From assembly GCF_001552355.1 (NCBI RefSeq), contig NZ_BCRA01000037.1, forward strand, positions 1 to 36,515: 36,515 nucleotides of DNA. Direction: 5' to 3'. Numbering within the stretch: position 1 is the stretch's first letter; each line of letters begins with the position of its first letter. Made by a program: the position numbers and the translations under genes. Below the pieces are notes generated by a model that saw nothing but the letters and a program-made list of their open reading frames with translations, was not told the origin of the DNA and made no database searches. This stretch comes from Microbacterium resistens NBRC 103078 (GTDB taxonomy: Bacteria; Actinomycetota; Actinomycetes; Actinomycetales; Microbacteriaceae). This document shows, one piece after another, positions 1 to 10,504 of the stretch.

Positions 1-1115
1 GCCGGATCGACGTCGGCATCAGCGCCCGCGCCGGGGACGCGGCCGAGGTGCACGTCGCCGTCGACGTACGGGCCGACGCGGAGGCCGTCCAGTTCGCCGT
101 GGATCAGGACGGGCGCAGGAGCGGGACCGTCGACGTGGCGCCCGGCAGCGGCGTGCTGCGGTCGCGGAGCCGGCTGAGCCACTCCGGTCCGATCGAGCTG
201 CTCCGCCTGACCGCACGCGCGGTCGCGGCCGACGGCGCGTGGGTGAGCGAGGTCGTCCTGGCCGGGAGCCTGACCTGGAAGGCGGCGCCGCGGACGCGAC
301 GGCTCGACCGGCTCCCGACGTCCGTCCGGCTGACAGGGCTCCATGGTGCGCACGAAGGGTCGCGGATCGGCCAGGGCGGCGAGTTCCGGGACATCCACCC
401 GTTCGCGCCCGGGGACGAGCTCCGCCGCGTGGACTGGCGTGCGACGGCCCGGGCCGCCCGAAGGCCGGGGGACCTGCTCGTCCGCCGCACGCAGGCGCTG
501 AGCGACAGCGCCGTCGTGATCGCGATGGACACCGCCGACGATCTGGGAGCGGTCGTCGCCTCCTGGGGCACGCCGGACCGGGAGCGCAGCGGTGTCACGT
601 CCCTGGACCTCGCCCGTGAGGCCGCCCTGTCACTGGCGACGTGCGCGGTCGAGACCGGCGACCGGGTCGCCTTCCACGTCCTGGCCCCGGGCGGGCGGGC
701 CGTCCGCAGCGGTTCCGGCGCCCGTCATCTCGCGCGCCTCCGCGGTGTGATCGCCGGGACGGGGGCGAGCGGGGACGGGTCACGGTTCCGGCGCACGCCC
801 CCGATCGGGAGCGGATCGATCGTCTTCGTGCTGTCGACGTTCTTCGACGGGGCGGCCGCGGAGATCGCCACGCGCTGGCGCGCGGGCGGCCACGCGGTGA
901 TCGCCGTGGACGTCCTCCCCGAGCCGGACACGGCGCGGCTGACCGCCGAGCAGACGGTCGCGGTGCGCACGCTGCTCGCCGAGCGTCAGGACGTGATGGC
1001 GGACCTGCGCGGCGCGGGGGTCGAGGTCGTGGCGTGGAACGACGACGGTGCCGACGTCGCCCTGCGGGCCGTCGCCGCGCACGGTCGCGCCGGGGCCGGG
1101 CGGGGGCGACGATGA
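1..1115 (+). CDS. DUF58 domain-containing protein (5' partial)
   Basis: The reading frame is open to the left edge (first full codon at position 3), so the true start lies outside the window; the internal GTG at 48 is not a credible start. The visible part contains the DUF58 signature: a glycine-rich segment with GGEFRDI, then a PGDELRRVDW stretch and a LLVRRTQ segment, followed by a von Willebrand factor A-like fold with an AMDTADD strand. DUF58 proteins are usually encoded beside a MoxR AAA+ ATPase and transglutaminase-like or membrane proteins; the role is poorly defined, probably chaperone-like or in envelope processes. The stop overlaps the next ATG by 4 nt (ATGA), so the two are translationally coupled. 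The family assignment is firm, the function is not. Confidence 0.85.
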   Translation, partial: RIDVGISARAGDAAEVHVAVDVRADAEAVQFAVDQDGRRSGTVDVAPGSGVLRSRSRLSHSGPIELLRLTARAVAADGAWVSEVVLAGSLTWKAAPRTRRLDRLPTSVRLTGLHGAHEGSRIGQGGEFRDIHPFAPGDELRRVDWRATARAARRPGDLLVRRTQALSDSAVVIAMDTADDLGAVVASWGTPDRERSGVTSLDLAREAALSLATCAVETGDRVAFHVLAPGGRAVRSGSGARHLARLRGVIAGTGASGDGSRFRRTPPIGSGSIVFVLSTFFDGAAAEIATRWRAGGHAVIAVDVLPEPDTARLTAEQTVAVRTLLAERQDVMADLRGAGVEVVAWNDDGADVALRAVAAHGRAGAGRGRR

Positions 1116-1657
1116 AGAGACGGGCGCACGAACTGCGCGTCCCGCGCGGCATTCCCGGGATCGTTCCTCGGCTGCTGGTGCTCCTGGTCACGACGGCGGG
1201 GGTCCTCGCCCTCACCCCGTTCATCGTCTGGCAGGTGGTGGCCGTCGCGGCAGCGTCCGTGTCGGTGGTTCTTCCGCGTTCGTTCGCTGCGTGGGCGGGC
1301 GCGGCCTGCCTTCCGATCGGCGTGCTGCTGACCGCGCCGTCGCCGGGCCGCACGGCGCTCGCGGTCCTGCTCGTCCACGCGATCCACGTGCTGGCAGCAC
1401 TGTCGCTGACGATCCCCGCCGGTTCACGGATCGCGCCGGGCCTGCTCCGGCCCGTGCTGCGGCGTTTCGTCGTGATCCAGGCGATCGCGCAGCCCGTCGC
1501 GGCCACGGCGGCGCTGCTCCCGCAGGCCGGTGCGGCGGACACGGCCTGGCTCGCGCCGCTCGGGGCAGCGCTGCTGCTGGTCGTCGCGACGGCGACGACG
1601 CATCTGATGCGCCGGGGTTCCGCCGCTCGCGGAGCCGATGTCGGTGGCCCCTCCTAA
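1112..1657 (+). CDS. Small multi-pass membrane protein next to the DUF58 gene
   Basis: A 181-aa protein starting at the ATG that overlaps the DUF58 stop. After a basic N-terminus ([13 protein letters not shown]) it has about five hydrophobic stretches, roughly residues 18-40, 42-65, 70-90, 115-135 and 145-165, so it is probably an integral membrane protein. I recognise no catalytic motif. In MoxR/DUF58 loci a small uncharacterised membrane protein of this kind commonly follows the DUF58 gene, and the ATGA overlap argues for one operon. Function unknown; it may work with the DUF58 protein at the membrane. It ends 9 nt before the uvrA start, and the uvrA -10 box lies at its stop codon. Confidence 0.75.
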   Translation: MKRRAHELRVPRGIPGIVPRLLVLLVTTAGVLALTPFIVWQVVAVAAASVSVVLPRSFAAWAGAACLPIGVLLTAPSPGRTALAVLLVHAIHVLAALSLTIPAGSRIAPGLLRPVLRRFVVIQAIAQPVAATAALLPQAGAADTAWLAPLGAALLLVVATATTHLMRRGSAARGADVGGPS

Positions 1658-1660
1658 ACT
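1655..1660 (+). promoter_or_regulatory. Putative -10 box of a leaderless uvrA transcript
   Basis: TAAACT lies exactly 6 nt before the uvrA GTG, and no Shine-Dalgarno sequence is present in between. This is the spacing expected when transcription starts at the first base of the start codon, as is common in Actinobacteria. No convincing -35 box or LexA (GAAC-N4-GTTC) site is visible upstream. Confidence 0.55.
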
Positions 1661-1666
1661 TGTCGG

Positions 1667-4606
1667 GTGCCCATTGTTCCCGTCGCCAGCCCAGGAAAAC
1701 TCAGTGTCCGCGGTGCCCGCGTGCACAACCTCAAGAACGTCGACCTCGAGATCCCGCGGGACTCGCTCGTGGTCTTCACCGGTCTCTCCGGATCAGGCAA
1801 GTCCAGCCTCGCGTTCGACACGATCTTCGCCGAGGGCCAGCGTCGCTACGTCGAGTCGCTGAGCGCCTACGCCCGTCAGTTCCTCGGGCAGGTGGACCGC
1901 CCCGACGTCGACTTCATCGAGGGGCTCAGCCCGGCGGTGTCGATCGACCAGAAGTCGACGAACCGCAACCCTCGCTCGACGGTCGGCACCATCACTGAGA
2001 TCTACGACTACATGCGTCTGCTGTGGGCGCGCATCGGCGTCCCGCACTGCCCGGAGTGCGGCGAGCGGATCCAGCGTCAGACGGTGCAGCAGATCGCCGA
2101 TCAGCTCATGGAGCTGCCTGAGCGCACCCGCTATCAGATCGTCGCGCCGGTGGTCTCGCAGAAGAAGGGCGAGTTCGTCGACCTCTTCCGCGAGCTCGGC
2201 GCCAAGGGCTACGCCCGCGCCATCGTCGACGGCGAGATGATCCAGCTCTCCGAGCCGCCGACGCTCAAGAAGAGCTACAAGCACGACATCGCGGTCGTGG
2301 TCGACCGCCTCGTGGCCTCGGGGGATATCCTCGGGCGTGTCACGGACTCGGTCGAGACCGCGCTGTCTCTGGCGGGCGGCGTCATGCAGGTCAACTTCGT
2401 CGACGAGAGCGGCGACGCCGCATGGCAGTCGTTCTCGGAGAAGCTGGCCTGTCCGAACGGCCACGCGATCACGCTCACCGAGATCGAGCCGCGCACGTTC
2501 TCGTTCAACGCCCCGTTCGGCGCCTGCCCGGCATGCTCGGGTCTCGGCACACGGATGTCGGTGGACGTCGATCTCATGCTCGGTGACGAGGAGCTCTCGA
2601 TCCGCGAGGGCGTCATCCTGCCCTGGACCACGCAGGGCAAGGGCCTCTTCCAGTACTACGAGCGGCTTCTGGAGGGTCTCGCCCGCGACCTCGACTTCTC
2701 GCTCGACACGCCGTGGCGCGAGCTCCACTCCGATGTCAAGGAGGCGGTGCTGCGCGGCGACAACTACAAGGTGACCGTCAAGTGGAAGAACCGCTACGGG
2801 CGGGAGATGCGGTACTCCTCGGGCTTCGAGGGCGTGGTGCCGTACATCGAGCGGCAGTATCTGCAGGCCGAGAGCGACACGCAGCGCGGTCGGTGGGGCG
2901 AGTACCTCCGTGAGGTCCCGTGCCCGGTCTGCAACGGCGACCGGCTCAAGCCCGAGGTCCTGGCGGTCCAGGTGCACGGGCACTCGATCGCGGAGGTCTC
3001 GCACCTCAGCCTCGCGGAGGCGCAGCAGTTCATGCAGCGGCTCGAGCTCACGCCGAGAGAGGCGAAGATCGCCGCCCAGGTGCTGCGGGAGATCCGTCTG
3101 CGGCTGGACTTCCTGCTCCAGGTCGGTCTGTCCTACCTGAACCTCAGTCGGTCGGCGGGCTCGCTCTCCGGCGGCGAGGCTCAGCGCATCCGCCTGGCGA
3201 CCCAGATCGGCTCCGGGCTCACCGGCGTGCTCTACGTGCTGGACGAGCCCTCGATCGGGCTGCACCAGCGCGACAACCGCCGTCTGATCGAGACGCTGCT
3301 CACCCTCCGCGACCTGGGCAACACGCTGATCGTGGTGGAGCACGACGAAGAGACGATCGAGGCGGCCGACTGGGTCGTCGACATCGGTCCCGGCGCGGGC
3401 GTCGGCGGCGGGGTCGTCGTCCATTCCGGGCCCTACGAGGCACTGCTCGGCGACACCGACTCCATGACCGGTGACTACCTGGCGGGGCGCCGTGAGATCC
3501 CGACGCCGGCCAAGCGGCGTCGGATCGACCGCAAGCGGATGCTCAGCGTGGTCGGTGCGCGCGAGAACAACCTGCGCGGCGTCACGGCGGACTTCCCGCT
3601 CGGAGTGCTCACGGCGGTCACCGGCGTCAGCGGATCCGGCAAGTCGTCGCTCGTGAACGACATCCTCTATCAGGTCCTCGCGGCGCGTCTCAACGGAGCG
3701 CGCACCGTGCCCGGCAAGCACACCCGCGTGACCGGGCTGGACAATCTCGACAAGGTGGTTCACGTCGACCAGGCCCCGATCGGGCGCACGCCGCGGTCCA
3801 ACCCGGCGACGTACACCGGCGTGTTCGACCGGATCCGCACCCTCTTCAGCGAGACGCCCGAGGCGAAGGTGCGCGGGTACCTCCCCGGCCGCTTCAGCTT
3901 CAACGTCAAGGGTGGTCGCTGCGAGGCCTGCTCGGGCGACGGCACCATCAAGATCGAGATGAACTTCCTCCCCGACGTGTACGTCGACTGCGAGGTCTGC
4001 CACGGCAAGCGCTACAACCGGGACACTCTTGCCGTCCACTACAAGGGGAAGAACATCGCCGAGGTCCTGGAGATGCCGATCGAGGAGGCCGCGGAGTTCT
4101 TCGAGCCCATCCAGGCGATCCACCGGTACCTGCGCACCCTCGTGGACGTCGGTCTCGGCTACGTGCGTCTGGGCCAGTCGGCGACCACGCTCTCCGGCGG
4201 CGAGGCGCAGCGGGTCAAGCTCGCCACGGAGCTGCAGCGCCGGAGCAACGGCCGCAGCATCTACGTGCTCGACGAGCCGACGACGGGTCTGCACTTCGAG
4301 GACGTGCGCAAGCTCCTCGAGGTGCTCAACGGGCTGGTGGACAAGGGCAACACCGTGATCGTGATCGAGCACAACCTCGATGTGATCAAGTCCGCCGACT
4401 GGGTGATCGACCTCGGCCCCGAGGGCGGCTCCGGCGGCGGGCAGATCATCGCCACCGGCACGCCCGAGCAGGTCGCGAAGGTGGACGAGAGCCACACTGG
4501 TCGCTTCCTGGCGGAGATCCTGCAGCCCGAGGGGCGCGCGGGCCGCGCATCGGCACCGCGGGCGGTGAAGCGCAGGGAGCCGGTGTCCGAGCGCAAGGCG
4601 AGCTGA
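1667..4606 (+). CDS. uvrA: Excinuclease ABC subunit A (UvrA)
   Basis: DNA damage recognition ATPase of nucleotide excision repair; it loads UvrB on lesions. The protein is 979 aa, near the family length with a slightly extended basic C-terminus. Visible motifs: Walker A GLSGSGKS at residues 39-46, zinc-finger cysteines in CPECGE (about 128) and around [11 protein letters not shown] (about 287), first ABC signature LSGGEAQR at about 500, second Walker A GVSGSGKS at 653-660, the second zinc module [11 protein letters not shown] with DCEVCHGK (about 750-785), second LSGGEAQR at 842, and LDEPTTGLH. The GTG at 1667 is chosen because [23 protein letters not shown] matches the usual UvrA N-terminus and a -10 box sits 6 nt upstream. 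Its stop overlaps the uvrC start (TGATG). Confidence 0.98.
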   Translation: MPIVPVASPGKLSVRGARVHNLKNVDLEIPRDSLVVFTGLSGSGKSSLAFDTIFAEGQRRYVESLSAYARQFLGQVDRPDVDFIEGLSPAVSIDQKSTNRNPRSTVGTITEIYDYMRLLWARIGVPHCPECGERIQRQTVQQIADQLMELPERTRYQIVAPVVSQKKGEFVDLFRELGAKGYARAIVDGEMIQLSEPPTLKKSYKHDIAVVVDRLVASGDILGRVTDSVETALSLAGGVMQVNFVDESGDAAWQSFSEKLACPNGHAITLTEIEPRTFSFNAPFGACPACSGLGTRMSVDVDLMLGDEELSIREGVILPWTTQGKGLFQYYERLLEGLARDLDFSLDTPWRELHSDVKEAVLRGDNYKVTVKWKNRYGREMRYSSGFEGVVPYIERQYLQAESDTQRGRWGEYLREVPCPVCNGDRLKPEVLAVQVHGHSIAEVSHLSLAEAQQFMQRLELTPREAKIAAQVLREIRLRLDFLLQVGLSYLNLSRSAGSLSGGEAQRIRLATQIGSGLTGVLYVLDEPSIGLHQRDNRRLIETLLTLRDLGNTLIVVEHDEETIEAADWVVDIGPGAGVGGGVVVHSGPYEALLGDTDSMTGDYLAGRREIPTPAKRRRIDRKRMLSVVGARENNLRGVTADFPLGVLTAVTGVSGSGKSSLVNDILYQVLAARLNGARTVPGKHTRVTGLDNLDKVVHVDQAPIGRTPRSNPATYTGVFDRIRTLFSETPEAKVRGYLPGRFSFNVKGGRCEACSGDGTIKIEMNFLPDVYVDCEVCHGKRYNRDTLAVHYKGKNIAEVLEMPIEEAAEFFEPIQAIHRYLRTLVDVGLGYVRLGQSATTLSGGEAQRVKLATELQRRSNGRSIYVLDEPTTGLHFEDVRKLLEVLNGLVDKGNTVIVIEHNLDVIKSADWVIDLGPEGGSGGGQIIATGTPEQVAKVDESHTGRFLAEILQPEGRAGRASAPRAVKRREPVSERKAS

Positions 4607-6633
4607 TGGCGCAAGAGCTCCCGTACAAGCCGCGGGCGGGGGAGATCCCGACCGATCCCGGTGTGTACCGCTTCCGCGACGCCCAGGGGCGCGTGCTGTA
4701 CGTCGGTAAGGCGAAGAACCTCCGTCAACGGCTGTCGAACTACTTCGCGCCGCTGCGGACGCTGCACGAACGCACCCGGCGGATGGTCACCACGGCCACC
4801 TCTGTCGAGTGGACGGTCGTGCCCACGGACGTGGATTCGCTGCAACTCGAGTACATGTGGATCAAGGAGTTCGATCCGCCTTTCAACGTCCGGTACAAGG
4901 ACGACAAGTCCTATCCGTTCATGGCGGTCACGCTCGGTGACGAGGCCCCGCGGGTCCTGGTCACCCGCAACCGTCGGATCCCCGGTGCGCGGTACTTCGG
5001 CCCGTATCCGAAGGTGTGGGCCGTCCACGAGACGATCGACCTCATGATCAAAGCGTTCCCGATCCGCACGTGCAGCGACGCCAGTTACCGCCGGGCGATG
5101 CAGACGGGGCGGCCCTGCTTCCCCGGGCAGATCGGAAAATGCGGCGGGCCGTGCTCGATGACGGTCACGATCGAGGAGCACCGGGCGATGGTGGACGACT
5201 TCATCGCGTTCATGGAGGGCGGTGACGAACGCTTCACCCGGGAGCTCACCCGGCGCATGCGCGAGGCGTCGGCGGCGATGGACTACGAGAACGCCGCGCG
5301 GTACCGGGACAAGCTCGCCTCGATCGAGGCCGTGCTCGGCAAGAGCGCCCTCGTGCTTCCCCAGGACGAGGACGCGGACCTGTTCGGGATCGCGGAGGAC
5401 GAGCTCTCCGCGGCGGTGCAGCACTTCGTGATCCGTGGCGGCCGGGTCCGCGGCGTCCGCGCCTCGACGGTGGAGAAGGAGATCGACATCAGCGGCGGGG
5501 ACCTGGTGGATCAGGTCCTGCAGCGTGCCTACGGCGAGGCGGAGGGGGACGCCGTGCCGCGCCGTGTCCTCGTGCCGTCCCTCCCGGACGACGTCTCGGA
5601 GCTCGAGCAGTGGCTGCGCGATCGCCGCGGTCGGAAGGTGGAGATCGCGGTCGCGCAGCGCGGCCAGCGCGCCGAGCTCATGCGCAATGCCACCGTCAAC
5701 GCCCAGCAGGCCCTTCTGCGGCACAAGATGAAGCGGTCCAGCGACTACGTCACGCGCACCCAGGCGCTCACCGACCTGCAGGAGGCGCTGGGACTGGCCG
5801 ACGCGCCGTTGCGGATCGAGTGCTACGACATCTCCCATCTGAGCGGGACCAACGTCGTCGGCTCCATGGTCGTCTTCGAGGACGGGCTCCCGCGCAAGGA
5901 CCAGTACCGATCCTTCGGCATCCCCGAGACGACGGACGACACCGATTCGATCTACCAGGTGCTGCGCCGTCGGCTCGCCCATCTGGACGCCCCGGAGGGC
6001 GAGCCGCTCGCCCCCGGCGCGCCCCCGGCCGATGCTCTGGAGACCGCGGACGCCGCGGAGGCCGAGGCGCCGCAGGGGAGACGGCGGCCGCGCTTCGCGT
6101 ATCCGCCGCAACTTCTCCTCGTGGACGGCGGACGGCCGCAGGTGGAAGCCGCGGCACGGGCGCTGCGCGACGCCGGGCACACCGAGATCGGGCTGGCCGG
6201 CATCGCCAAGCGGCTCGAGGAGATCTGGCTCCCGGGCGACGAGTACCCGGTGATCCTGCCGCGGACCAGCGAGGCGCTGTACCTGCTGCAGCGCCTGCGG
6301 GACGAGGCGCACCGGTTCGCGATCACGCACCAGCGCAAGAAGCGCAAGCGCGACATCACCACGGTCCTGGCGGAGGTGCCCGGCCTCGGCGCCGCCCGCA
6401 TCCGCGCGCTGCTGCGGCATTTCGGGTCGGTGGCCGCTCTGCGTCGCGCGGAACCGTCGCAGATCCAGGAGGTCACCGGCATCGGTCCCGCGCTGGCGCA
6501 GAGCATCCACACGCATCTCGCCACGACGCGGACGGCGCCTGCCGATCCGTCGCCGGAGGACGCCGAGGCCCCTCCGGCGGCGCTCGCGCCGGCCCCGGAG
6601 CCTCCGGCGCCGAGCATGCCCGCGGATCGGTAG
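4606..6633 (+). CDS. uvrC: Excinuclease ABC subunit C (UvrC)
   Basis: Dual-incision nuclease of nucleotide excision repair, acting with UvrA and UvrB. At 675 aa it is longer than the roughly 600-620 aa common for the family. Domains in order: GIY-YIG nuclease (residues about 14-95, with PGVYRF and [18 protein letters not shown]), UvrB-binding UVR motif (about 205-240, [13 protein letters not shown]), RNase H-like C-terminal nuclease ([11 protein letters not shown] at about 403, [10 protein letters not shown] at about 505) and tandem helix-hairpin-helix DNA-binding motifs ([13 protein letters not shown] ... VTGIGPALA, about 590-640). Two additions account for the length: an Ala/Glu/Pro-rich insert of about 30 residues near 465-495, and a low-complexity Pro/Ala tail. 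It is translationally coupled to uvrA through TGATG. Confidence 0.98.
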   Translation: MAQELPYKPRAGEIPTDPGVYRFRDAQGRVLYVGKAKNLRQRLSNYFAPLRTLHERTRRMVTTATSVEWTVVPTDVDSLQLEYMWIKEFDPPFNVRYKDDKSYPFMAVTLGDEAPRVLVTRNRRIPGARYFGPYPKVWAVHETIDLMIKAFPIRTCSDASYRRAMQTGRPCFPGQIGKCGGPCSMTVTIEEHRAMVDDFIAFMEGGDERFTRELTRRMREASAAMDYENAARYRDKLASIEAVLGKSALVLPQDEDADLFGIAEDELSAAVQHFVIRGGRVRGVRASTVEKEIDISGGDLVDQVLQRAYGEAEGDAVPRRVLVPSLPDDVSELEQWLRDRRGRKVEIAVAQRGQRAELMRNATVNAQQALLRHKMKRSSDYVTRTQALTDLQEALGLADAPLRIECYDISHLSGTNVVGSMVVFEDGLPRKDQYRSFGIPETTDDTDSIYQVLRRRLAHLDAPEGEPLAPGAPPADALETADAAEAEAPQGRRRPRFAYPPQLLLVDGGRPQVEAAARALRDAGHTEIGLAGIAKRLEEIWLPGDEYPVILPRTSEALYLLQRLRDEAHRFAITHQRKKRKRDITTVLAEVPGLGAARIRALLRHFGSVAALRRAEPSQIQEVTGIGPALAQSIHTHLATTRTAPADPSPEDAEAPPAALAPAPEPPAPSMPADR

Positions 6634-6636
6634 GCT
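6631..6636 (+). promoter_or_regulatory. Putative rapZ -10 box
   Basis: TAGGCT begins on the TAG stop codon of uvrC. A transcript starting near 6643 would carry a short leader containing the GGGGGA ribosome-binding site before the ATG at 6659. The hexamer fits the actinobacterial TANNNT consensus; no clear -35 is seen. Confidence 0.4.
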
Positions 6637-6658
6637 GGTCGGGAGCGAAGGGGGAGAC

Positions 6659-7531
6659 ATGAGCGCCGCCGACCAGGGCGAGTTCCTGATCGTCACCGGT
6701 ATGTCGGGCGCGGGCCGTTCCACGGTCGCGAACGCCCTGGAGGACCTCGGCTGGTACGTCGTCGACAACCTCCCTCCGCAGATGCTCCGTCCTCTCCTCG
6801 ACCTGGCGAATCTCGGCGGCGCCGCGCTGCCGCGGGTCGCTGCGGTCGTCGACGTGCGAGGTCGCAACCTCTTCGACGACTTCCCCGGCGTCGCACGGGC
6901 GCTCCGACAGCACGGCTCCGTGCGGGTGCTCTTCCTCGACGCCTCCGACGACGTGCTCGTGCGCCGGTTCGAATCGGTGCGGCGGCCGCATCCGCTGCAG
7001 GGCGACGGCACGCTCCTCGACGGGATCCGGATCGAGCGGGCCCGGGTGGCGCCGCTGCGCGAGGCCGCCGACATCGTGATCGACACCTCGGCGTTCAACA
7101 TCCATCAGCTCGCGACCACGGTCACGGACCTGTTCGCCGAGGAGGGGGCGGCCCGGCACCGCCTCACCATCATGAGCTTCGGCTTCAAGTACGGTCTCCC
7201 GTCCGACGCGGATCTCGTGGCCGACATGAGGTTCCTGCCCAATCCGTTCTGGATCGACGAGCTGCGGGACTCCACCGGGAAGGATGCGCCCGTCAGCGAG
7301 TTCGTCCTGTCCCGAGAGGGCGCGGAGGAGTTCCTCGATGCGTACACCGCGGCGCTGAAGCCGGTGCTCGAGGGCTACCAGCGCGAGAACAAGAGCCATT
7401 CCACGGTGGCCGTGGGCTGCACGGGAGGCCGCCATCGTTCGGTGGCGGTGGCCGAGGAACTGGCCCGACGGCTCGCGTCGGTGCCAGGCGTCGCCGTCAC
7501 GGTCCGTCACCGCGATCTCGGTCGGGAGTGA
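6659..7531 (+). CDS. rapZ: RNase adapter protein RapZ (YvcJ family nucleotide-binding protein)
   Basis: A P-loop NTPase-like protein of 290 aa, the usual family length. In E. coli RapZ binds GlmZ sRNA and senses glucosamine-6-phosphate; in Gram-positive bacteria the role is less clear. The Walker A motif GMSGAGRS is at residues 14-21, followed by YVVDNLPP. The C-terminal domain carries [20 protein letters not shown] and the conserved [20 protein letters not shown] segment. A GGGGGA ribosome-binding site precedes the ATG. The usual actinobacterial neighbours are uvrC on one side and yvcK then whiA on the other; here whiA follows directly with no yvcK homologue in between. Confidence 0.96.
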   Translation: MSAADQGEFLIVTGMSGAGRSTVANALEDLGWYVVDNLPPQMLRPLLDLANLGGAALPRVAAVVDVRGRNLFDDFPGVARALRQHGSVRVLFLDASDDVLVRRFESVRRPHPLQGDGTLLDGIRIERARVAPLREAADIVIDTSAFNIHQLATTVTDLFAEEGAARHRLTIMSFGFKYGLPSDADLVADMRFLPNPFWIDELRDSTGKDAPVSEFVLSREGAEEFLDAYTAALKPVLEGYQRENKSHSTVAVGCTGGRHRSVAVAEELARRLASVPGVAVTVRHRDLGRE

Positions 7532-7578
7532 CGCGCGCGGCCGCACCGGTCGGGTCGATGCGGGGTGCGGGAGCCGAG

Positions 7579-7584
7579 TAGGCT
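7579..7584 (+). promoter_or_regulatory. Putative whiA -10 box
   Basis: TAGGCT lies 44 nt before the whiA GTG. The following leader contains a GAAGGAG ribosome-binding site 5 nt before the start codon. This suggests whiA has its own promoter as well as possible read-through from rapZ. Confidence 0.4.
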
Positions 7585-7628
7585 ATTCCCTTGCGCCGCG
7601 ACCCGGCGCGGTAACGCGAAGGAGACCC

Positions 7629-8606
7629 GTGGCACTCACCACCGACGTCAAGGCAGAGCTCGTCAGCATCCGGAACGCACCCCCGACGGTGCGGGTCGCG
7701 GAGGTGACCGCGGTGCTGAGGTTCGCCGGCGGTCTGCACTCCATCGCCAACCGGGTCGCCGTGGAGGCCGAGGTGGACGCCGAGCTGCTGGCCCGTCGCG
7801 TCGCCCGGGATCTCGCCGAGCTCTTCGGGGTCCGTCCGGAGATCGCGCAGATCCAGGGTGCCTCGGGCACGGACGGCGCGCGCTACGCCGTCCGCGTCAT
7901 CGGCGCGGGGGAGACCCTCGCCCGCCAGACCGGTCTGCTCGACCAGCGTCGCCGTCCGGTCCGCGGTCTGCCGAACCGCCTCACCACCGGCTCCCGCGAG
8001 GAGCTCGCCGGCCTGTGGCGCGGCGCCTTCCTCGCCGCCGGCGCGCTGAGCGAGCCCGGCCGCTCGGCGGTCCTCGAGGTCGCCTGCCCGTCGTCCGAGG
8101 CGGCGATGGCGCTCGTGGGCGCCGCCCATCGGCTCGGCATCGCGGCGAAGGCCCGCGAGGTCCGCGGTCTCCCGCGCGTCGTGGTGCGCGAGGGCGAGGC
8201 GATCCGCGCCCTGCTCACCGTCATGGGCGCGGTTCGAACGGCGGCGGCGTGGGAGGAGATGCGTCAGCGCCGGGAGGTCCGCGCGGGCGTGAACCGCCTG
8301 GTCAACTTCGACGACGCCAACCTGCGCCGTTCCGCCCAGGCTGCCGTCGCCGCGTGCGCACGGGTCGAGCGCGCGCTGGAGATCCTCGGTGACGACGTCC
8401 CCGATCACCTCCGCACGGCGGGCGAGCTGCGACTCGCGCACCGCGACGCCAGCCTCGACGAGCTGGGGCACCACGCCGACCCGCCCATGACGAAGGACGC
8501 CGTCGCCGGCCGTATCCGGCGCCTCCTGGCGATGGCGGACAAGCGCGCGCAGGCCGAGGGCATCCCGGGCACCGAGTCCGCGGTGCCCGCCGGCATCGAC
8601 GTCTGA
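7629..8606 (+). CDS. whiA: DNA-binding protein WhiA
   Basis: Transcription regulator of sporulation and cell division in Streptomyces and a cell-division factor in Firmicutes. The 325-aa length matches the family. The N-terminus ([14 protein letters not shown]) leads into a LAGLIDADG homing-endonuclease-like fold (about residues 20-215, with [11 protein letters not shown] and [16 protein letters not shown]), followed by the WhiA-type C-terminal helix-turn-helix (about 230-312, ending in [17 protein letters not shown]). It starts with GTG preceded by GAAGGAG. In non-sporulating Microbacteriaceae it is probably a division or growth regulator; that is inference. Confidence 0.96.
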   Translation: MALTTDVKAELVSIRNAPPTVRVAEVTAVLRFAGGLHSIANRVAVEAEVDAELLARRVARDLAELFGVRPEIAQIQGASGTDGARYAVRVIGAGETLARQTGLLDQRRRPVRGLPNRLTTGSREELAGLWRGAFLAAGALSEPGRSAVLEVACPSSEAAMALVGAAHRLGIAAKAREVRGLPRVVVREGEAIRALLTVMGAVRTAAAWEEMRQRREVRAGVNRLVNFDDANLRRSAQAAVAACARVERALEILGDDVPDHLRTAGELRLAHRDASLDELGHHADPPMTKDAVAGRIRRLLAMADKRAQAEGIPGTESAVPAGIDV

Positions 8607-8607
8607 G

Positions 8608-8635
8608 CCGGGTGACGCGGATCGCCGTCATCCGG
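8608..8635 (+). terminator. Hairpin after whiA
   Basis: A 10-bp stem (CCGGGTGACG with CGTCATCCGG, one G-T pair) and an 8-nt loop begins 2 nt after the whiA stop codon. There is no T-tract, as is usual in high-GC actinobacteria, so terminator function is inferred from position. Confidence 0.5.
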
Positions 8636-8645
8636 GAAGGTTCCG

Positions 8646-8674
8646 GTTCCGCGGAACGTTCCCGTCGATAGGAT
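8646..8674 (+). promoter_or_regulatory. sodA promoter with overlapping palindromes
   Basis: A perfect 12-bp palindrome GTTCCGCGGAAC (8646-8657) overlaps a second perfect 10-bp palindrome GGAACGTTCC (8653-8662), directly upstream of a -10-like TAGGAT (8669-8674). The palindromes occupy the expected -35 region, a good position for a repressor. The binding factor is unknown. Confidence 0.45.
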
Positions 8675-8723
8675 GGATATCGTCCGCCTCGTCCCGCGTT
8701 CCGGCGGGGTGGGGAACCGGTGA

Positions 8724-8741
8724 GCGCCGCGAGCGCGGCGC
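8724..8741 (+). promoter_or_regulatory. Hairpin in the sodA leader
   Basis: A perfect 7-bp GC-only stem (GCGCCGC / GCGGCGC) with a 4-nt loop ends 16 nt before the sodA start, just upstream of the weak ribosome-binding site. It could influence translation or mRNA stability; no known riboswitch class is recognised. Confidence 0.35.
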
Positions 8742-8757
8742 GGATTGGATGAATTCG

Positions 8758-9384
8758 ATGGCGATCTACACGCTCCCCGACCTCCCGTACGATTTCGCGG
8801 CTCTCGAGCCCCACATCAGCGGGAAGATCATGGAGCTGCACCATGACAAGCACCACGCCGCGTACGTGGCCGGCGCCAACACCGCGCTGGAGCAGCTCGC
8901 CGAGGCCCGCGAGTCGGGCAACCTCGGTGCGGTGAACAAGCTCGAGAAGGACCTCGCGTTCAACCTCGGCGGTCACGTCAACCACTCCATCTTCTGGACC
9001 AACCTCTCGCCGAACGGCGGCGGTCAGCCCGAGGGTGAGCTGAAGGCCGCGATCGAGGAGTTCTTCGGCTCGTTCGAGAAGTTCCAGGCGCACTTCACCG
9101 CCGCGGCGACGGGCATCCAGGGTTCCGGCTGGGCGGTGCTGAGCTGGGACCCGATCGGTCAGCAGCTCATCATCCAGCAGCTGTTCGACCAGCAGGCGAA
9201 CACCGCGCAGGGCACGGTGCCGATCTTCCAGCTCGACATGTGGGAGCACGCCTTCTACCTCGACTACCTCAACGTCAAGGCGGACTACGTCAAGGCCGTG
9301 TGGAACATCGCCAACTGGGAGAACGTCGCCCAGCGACTGCAGGTGGCCCGCGAGCAGACGAACGGACTGCTGGTACTGTCGTAA
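8758..9384 (+). CDS. sodA: Superoxide dismutase (Mn/Fe type)
   Basis: Converts superoxide to hydrogen peroxide and oxygen in the cytoplasm. The protein is 208 aa, typical for the family. Metal ligands can be placed: His28 in LHHDKHH, His76 in [10 protein letters not shown], Asp160 and His164 in [14 protein letters not shown]. The glycine pair before the second ligand and the GGG at 87-89 favour Mn use, but metal preference cannot be settled from sequence. The ATG at 8758 is preferred over the in-frame ATG at 8749 because [12 protein letters not shown] is the conserved N-terminus and GGATGA is spaced as a weak ribosome-binding site. The gene stands alone between its own promoter and a strong hairpin terminator. 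Confidence 0.97.
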   Translation: MAIYTLPDLPYDFAALEPHISGKIMELHHDKHHAAYVAGANTALEQLAEARESGNLGAVNKLEKDLAFNLGGHVNHSIFWTNLSPNGGGQPEGELKAAIEEFFGSFEKFQAHFTAAATGIQGSGWAVLSWDPIGQQLIIQQLFDQQANTAQGTVPIFQLDMWEHAFYLDYLNVKADYVKAVWNIANWENVAQRLQVAREQTNGLLVLS

Positions 9385-9390
9385 AAGATG

Positions 9391-10495
<1,105 letters not shown>

Positions 10496-10504
10496 CCTCA
10501 CGCC

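Noticed and set aside
1560..1666. LexA/SOS box before uvrA
   Set aside because: No GAAC-N4-GTTC-type motif occurs here, although uvrA is SOS-regulated in many bacteria.
1793..4495. A 900-residue open frame antisense to uvrA
   Set aside because: It mirrors uvrA codon structure in very high-GC DNA, where stop codons are rare on the opposite strand. It has low-complexity composition, no motif and no start signals, whereas uvrA is unmistakable.
4261..7101. A 946-residue frame antisense to uvrC and rapZ
   Set aside because: It crosses three convincing plus-strand genes and shows no family resemblance.
8749..8757. Alternative sodA start three codons upstream
   Set aside because: [12 protein letters not shown] is the standard N-terminus, and the spacing of GGATGA fits the later ATG better. 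The difference is small and not proven.
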